This document shows, in pieces, positions 22,293 to 22,442 of a stretch of DNA of 22,442 bases. The DNA comes from Dehalococcoidia bacterium (GTDB lineage: Bacteria > Chloroflexota > Dehalococcoidia > Dehalococcoidales > JAUWYK01): contig JAUWYK010000026.1 of NCBI GenBank assembly GCA_030615865.1, positions 1 to 22,442 on the forward strand, written 5' to 3'. The position numbers and the translations under genes were made by a program. Below the pieces are notes generated by a model. The model was not told where the DNA came from. It saw nothing but the letters and a program-made list of their open reading frames with translations, and ran no database searches. Position 1 is the stretch's first letter, and each line of letters opens with the position of its first letter.

Positions 22293-22442
22293 ACCTCATT
22301 GCACAATGTGACGAACTGTTCAGTCTTATTTATGCGTGCCCATTGACAAGATATACCTGATGCGTACTACAAATAGCCAGTAAAATAACGCCTCACTGTA
22401 GGCAATGTGATACCTATATTCCCCTTTAATATTCATTTGGTC

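Noticed and set aside
22343..22372. Promoter near the right end of the window
   Set aside because: TTGACA is perfect but no acceptable -10 lies 16 to 18 bases downstream and no gene follows within the window.

Overview
The window looks like a chromosomal segment from an anaerobic bacterium, most probably a sediment-type Chloroflexota (Dehalococcoidia-like). This is inferred from gene content and style: paired tungsten/molybdenum aldehyde ferredoxin oxidoreductases (AOR), branched-chain-type ABC transporters with lipoprotein binding proteins, acyl-CoA enzymes and a secreted cohesin-like/dockerin protein. TTG and GTG starts are frequent, ribosome binding sites are strong, and several promoters match the sigma-70 consensus. 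No rRNA, intact tRNA, CRISPR array or intact insertion sequence is visible.

Layout. (1) 1-489, minus: N-terminal part of a lipoprotein solute-binding protein, cut by the window edge, with a near-consensus promoter at 595-623. (2) 862-6856, plus: a probable operon of UPF0261/Tm-1-like protein, biotin-dependent carboxyltransferase-like protein without a biotin domain, 3-oxoacid CoA-transferase subunits A and B, 3-hydroxyacyl-CoA dehydrogenase and enoyl-CoA hydratase. (3) 7074-10790, minus: MoaD/ThiS-like protein, AOR 1, phenylacetate-CoA-ligase-like enzyme, and a 59-residue coiled-coil-like protein whose start is nested behind the ligase stop. A promoter lies at 10968-10996. (4) 10791-12093: a regulatory-looking stretch with direct repeats, strong palindromes, an 11-codon leader ORF, an orphan 98-residue protein and an imperfect tandem duplication of promoter plus signal-peptide-like micro-ORF. 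(5) 12094-16722, plus: complete branched-chain-type ABC importer (binding protein, two permeases, two ATPases). (6) 16867-20387, plus: AOR 2 and a fatty-acyl-type acyl-CoA ligase. (7) 20702-22202, plus: promoter and gene for a secreted cohesin-like/Ig-like/cohesin-like/dockerin protein.

How the genes may work together (inference): the importer brings in an organic acid, amino acid or aromatic compound. The AORs interconvert aldehydes and carboxylates with ferredoxin, the neighbouring ligases make CoA thioesters, and the first operon carries CoA transfer, hydration, 3-hydroxyacyl dehydrogenation and possibly carboxyl transfer. The most unusual material is non-coding or very small: the nested small genes, the duplicated leader, the paired repeats in the AOR leader, and a three-copy 33-bp dispersed repeat that appears to be decayed coding sequence.
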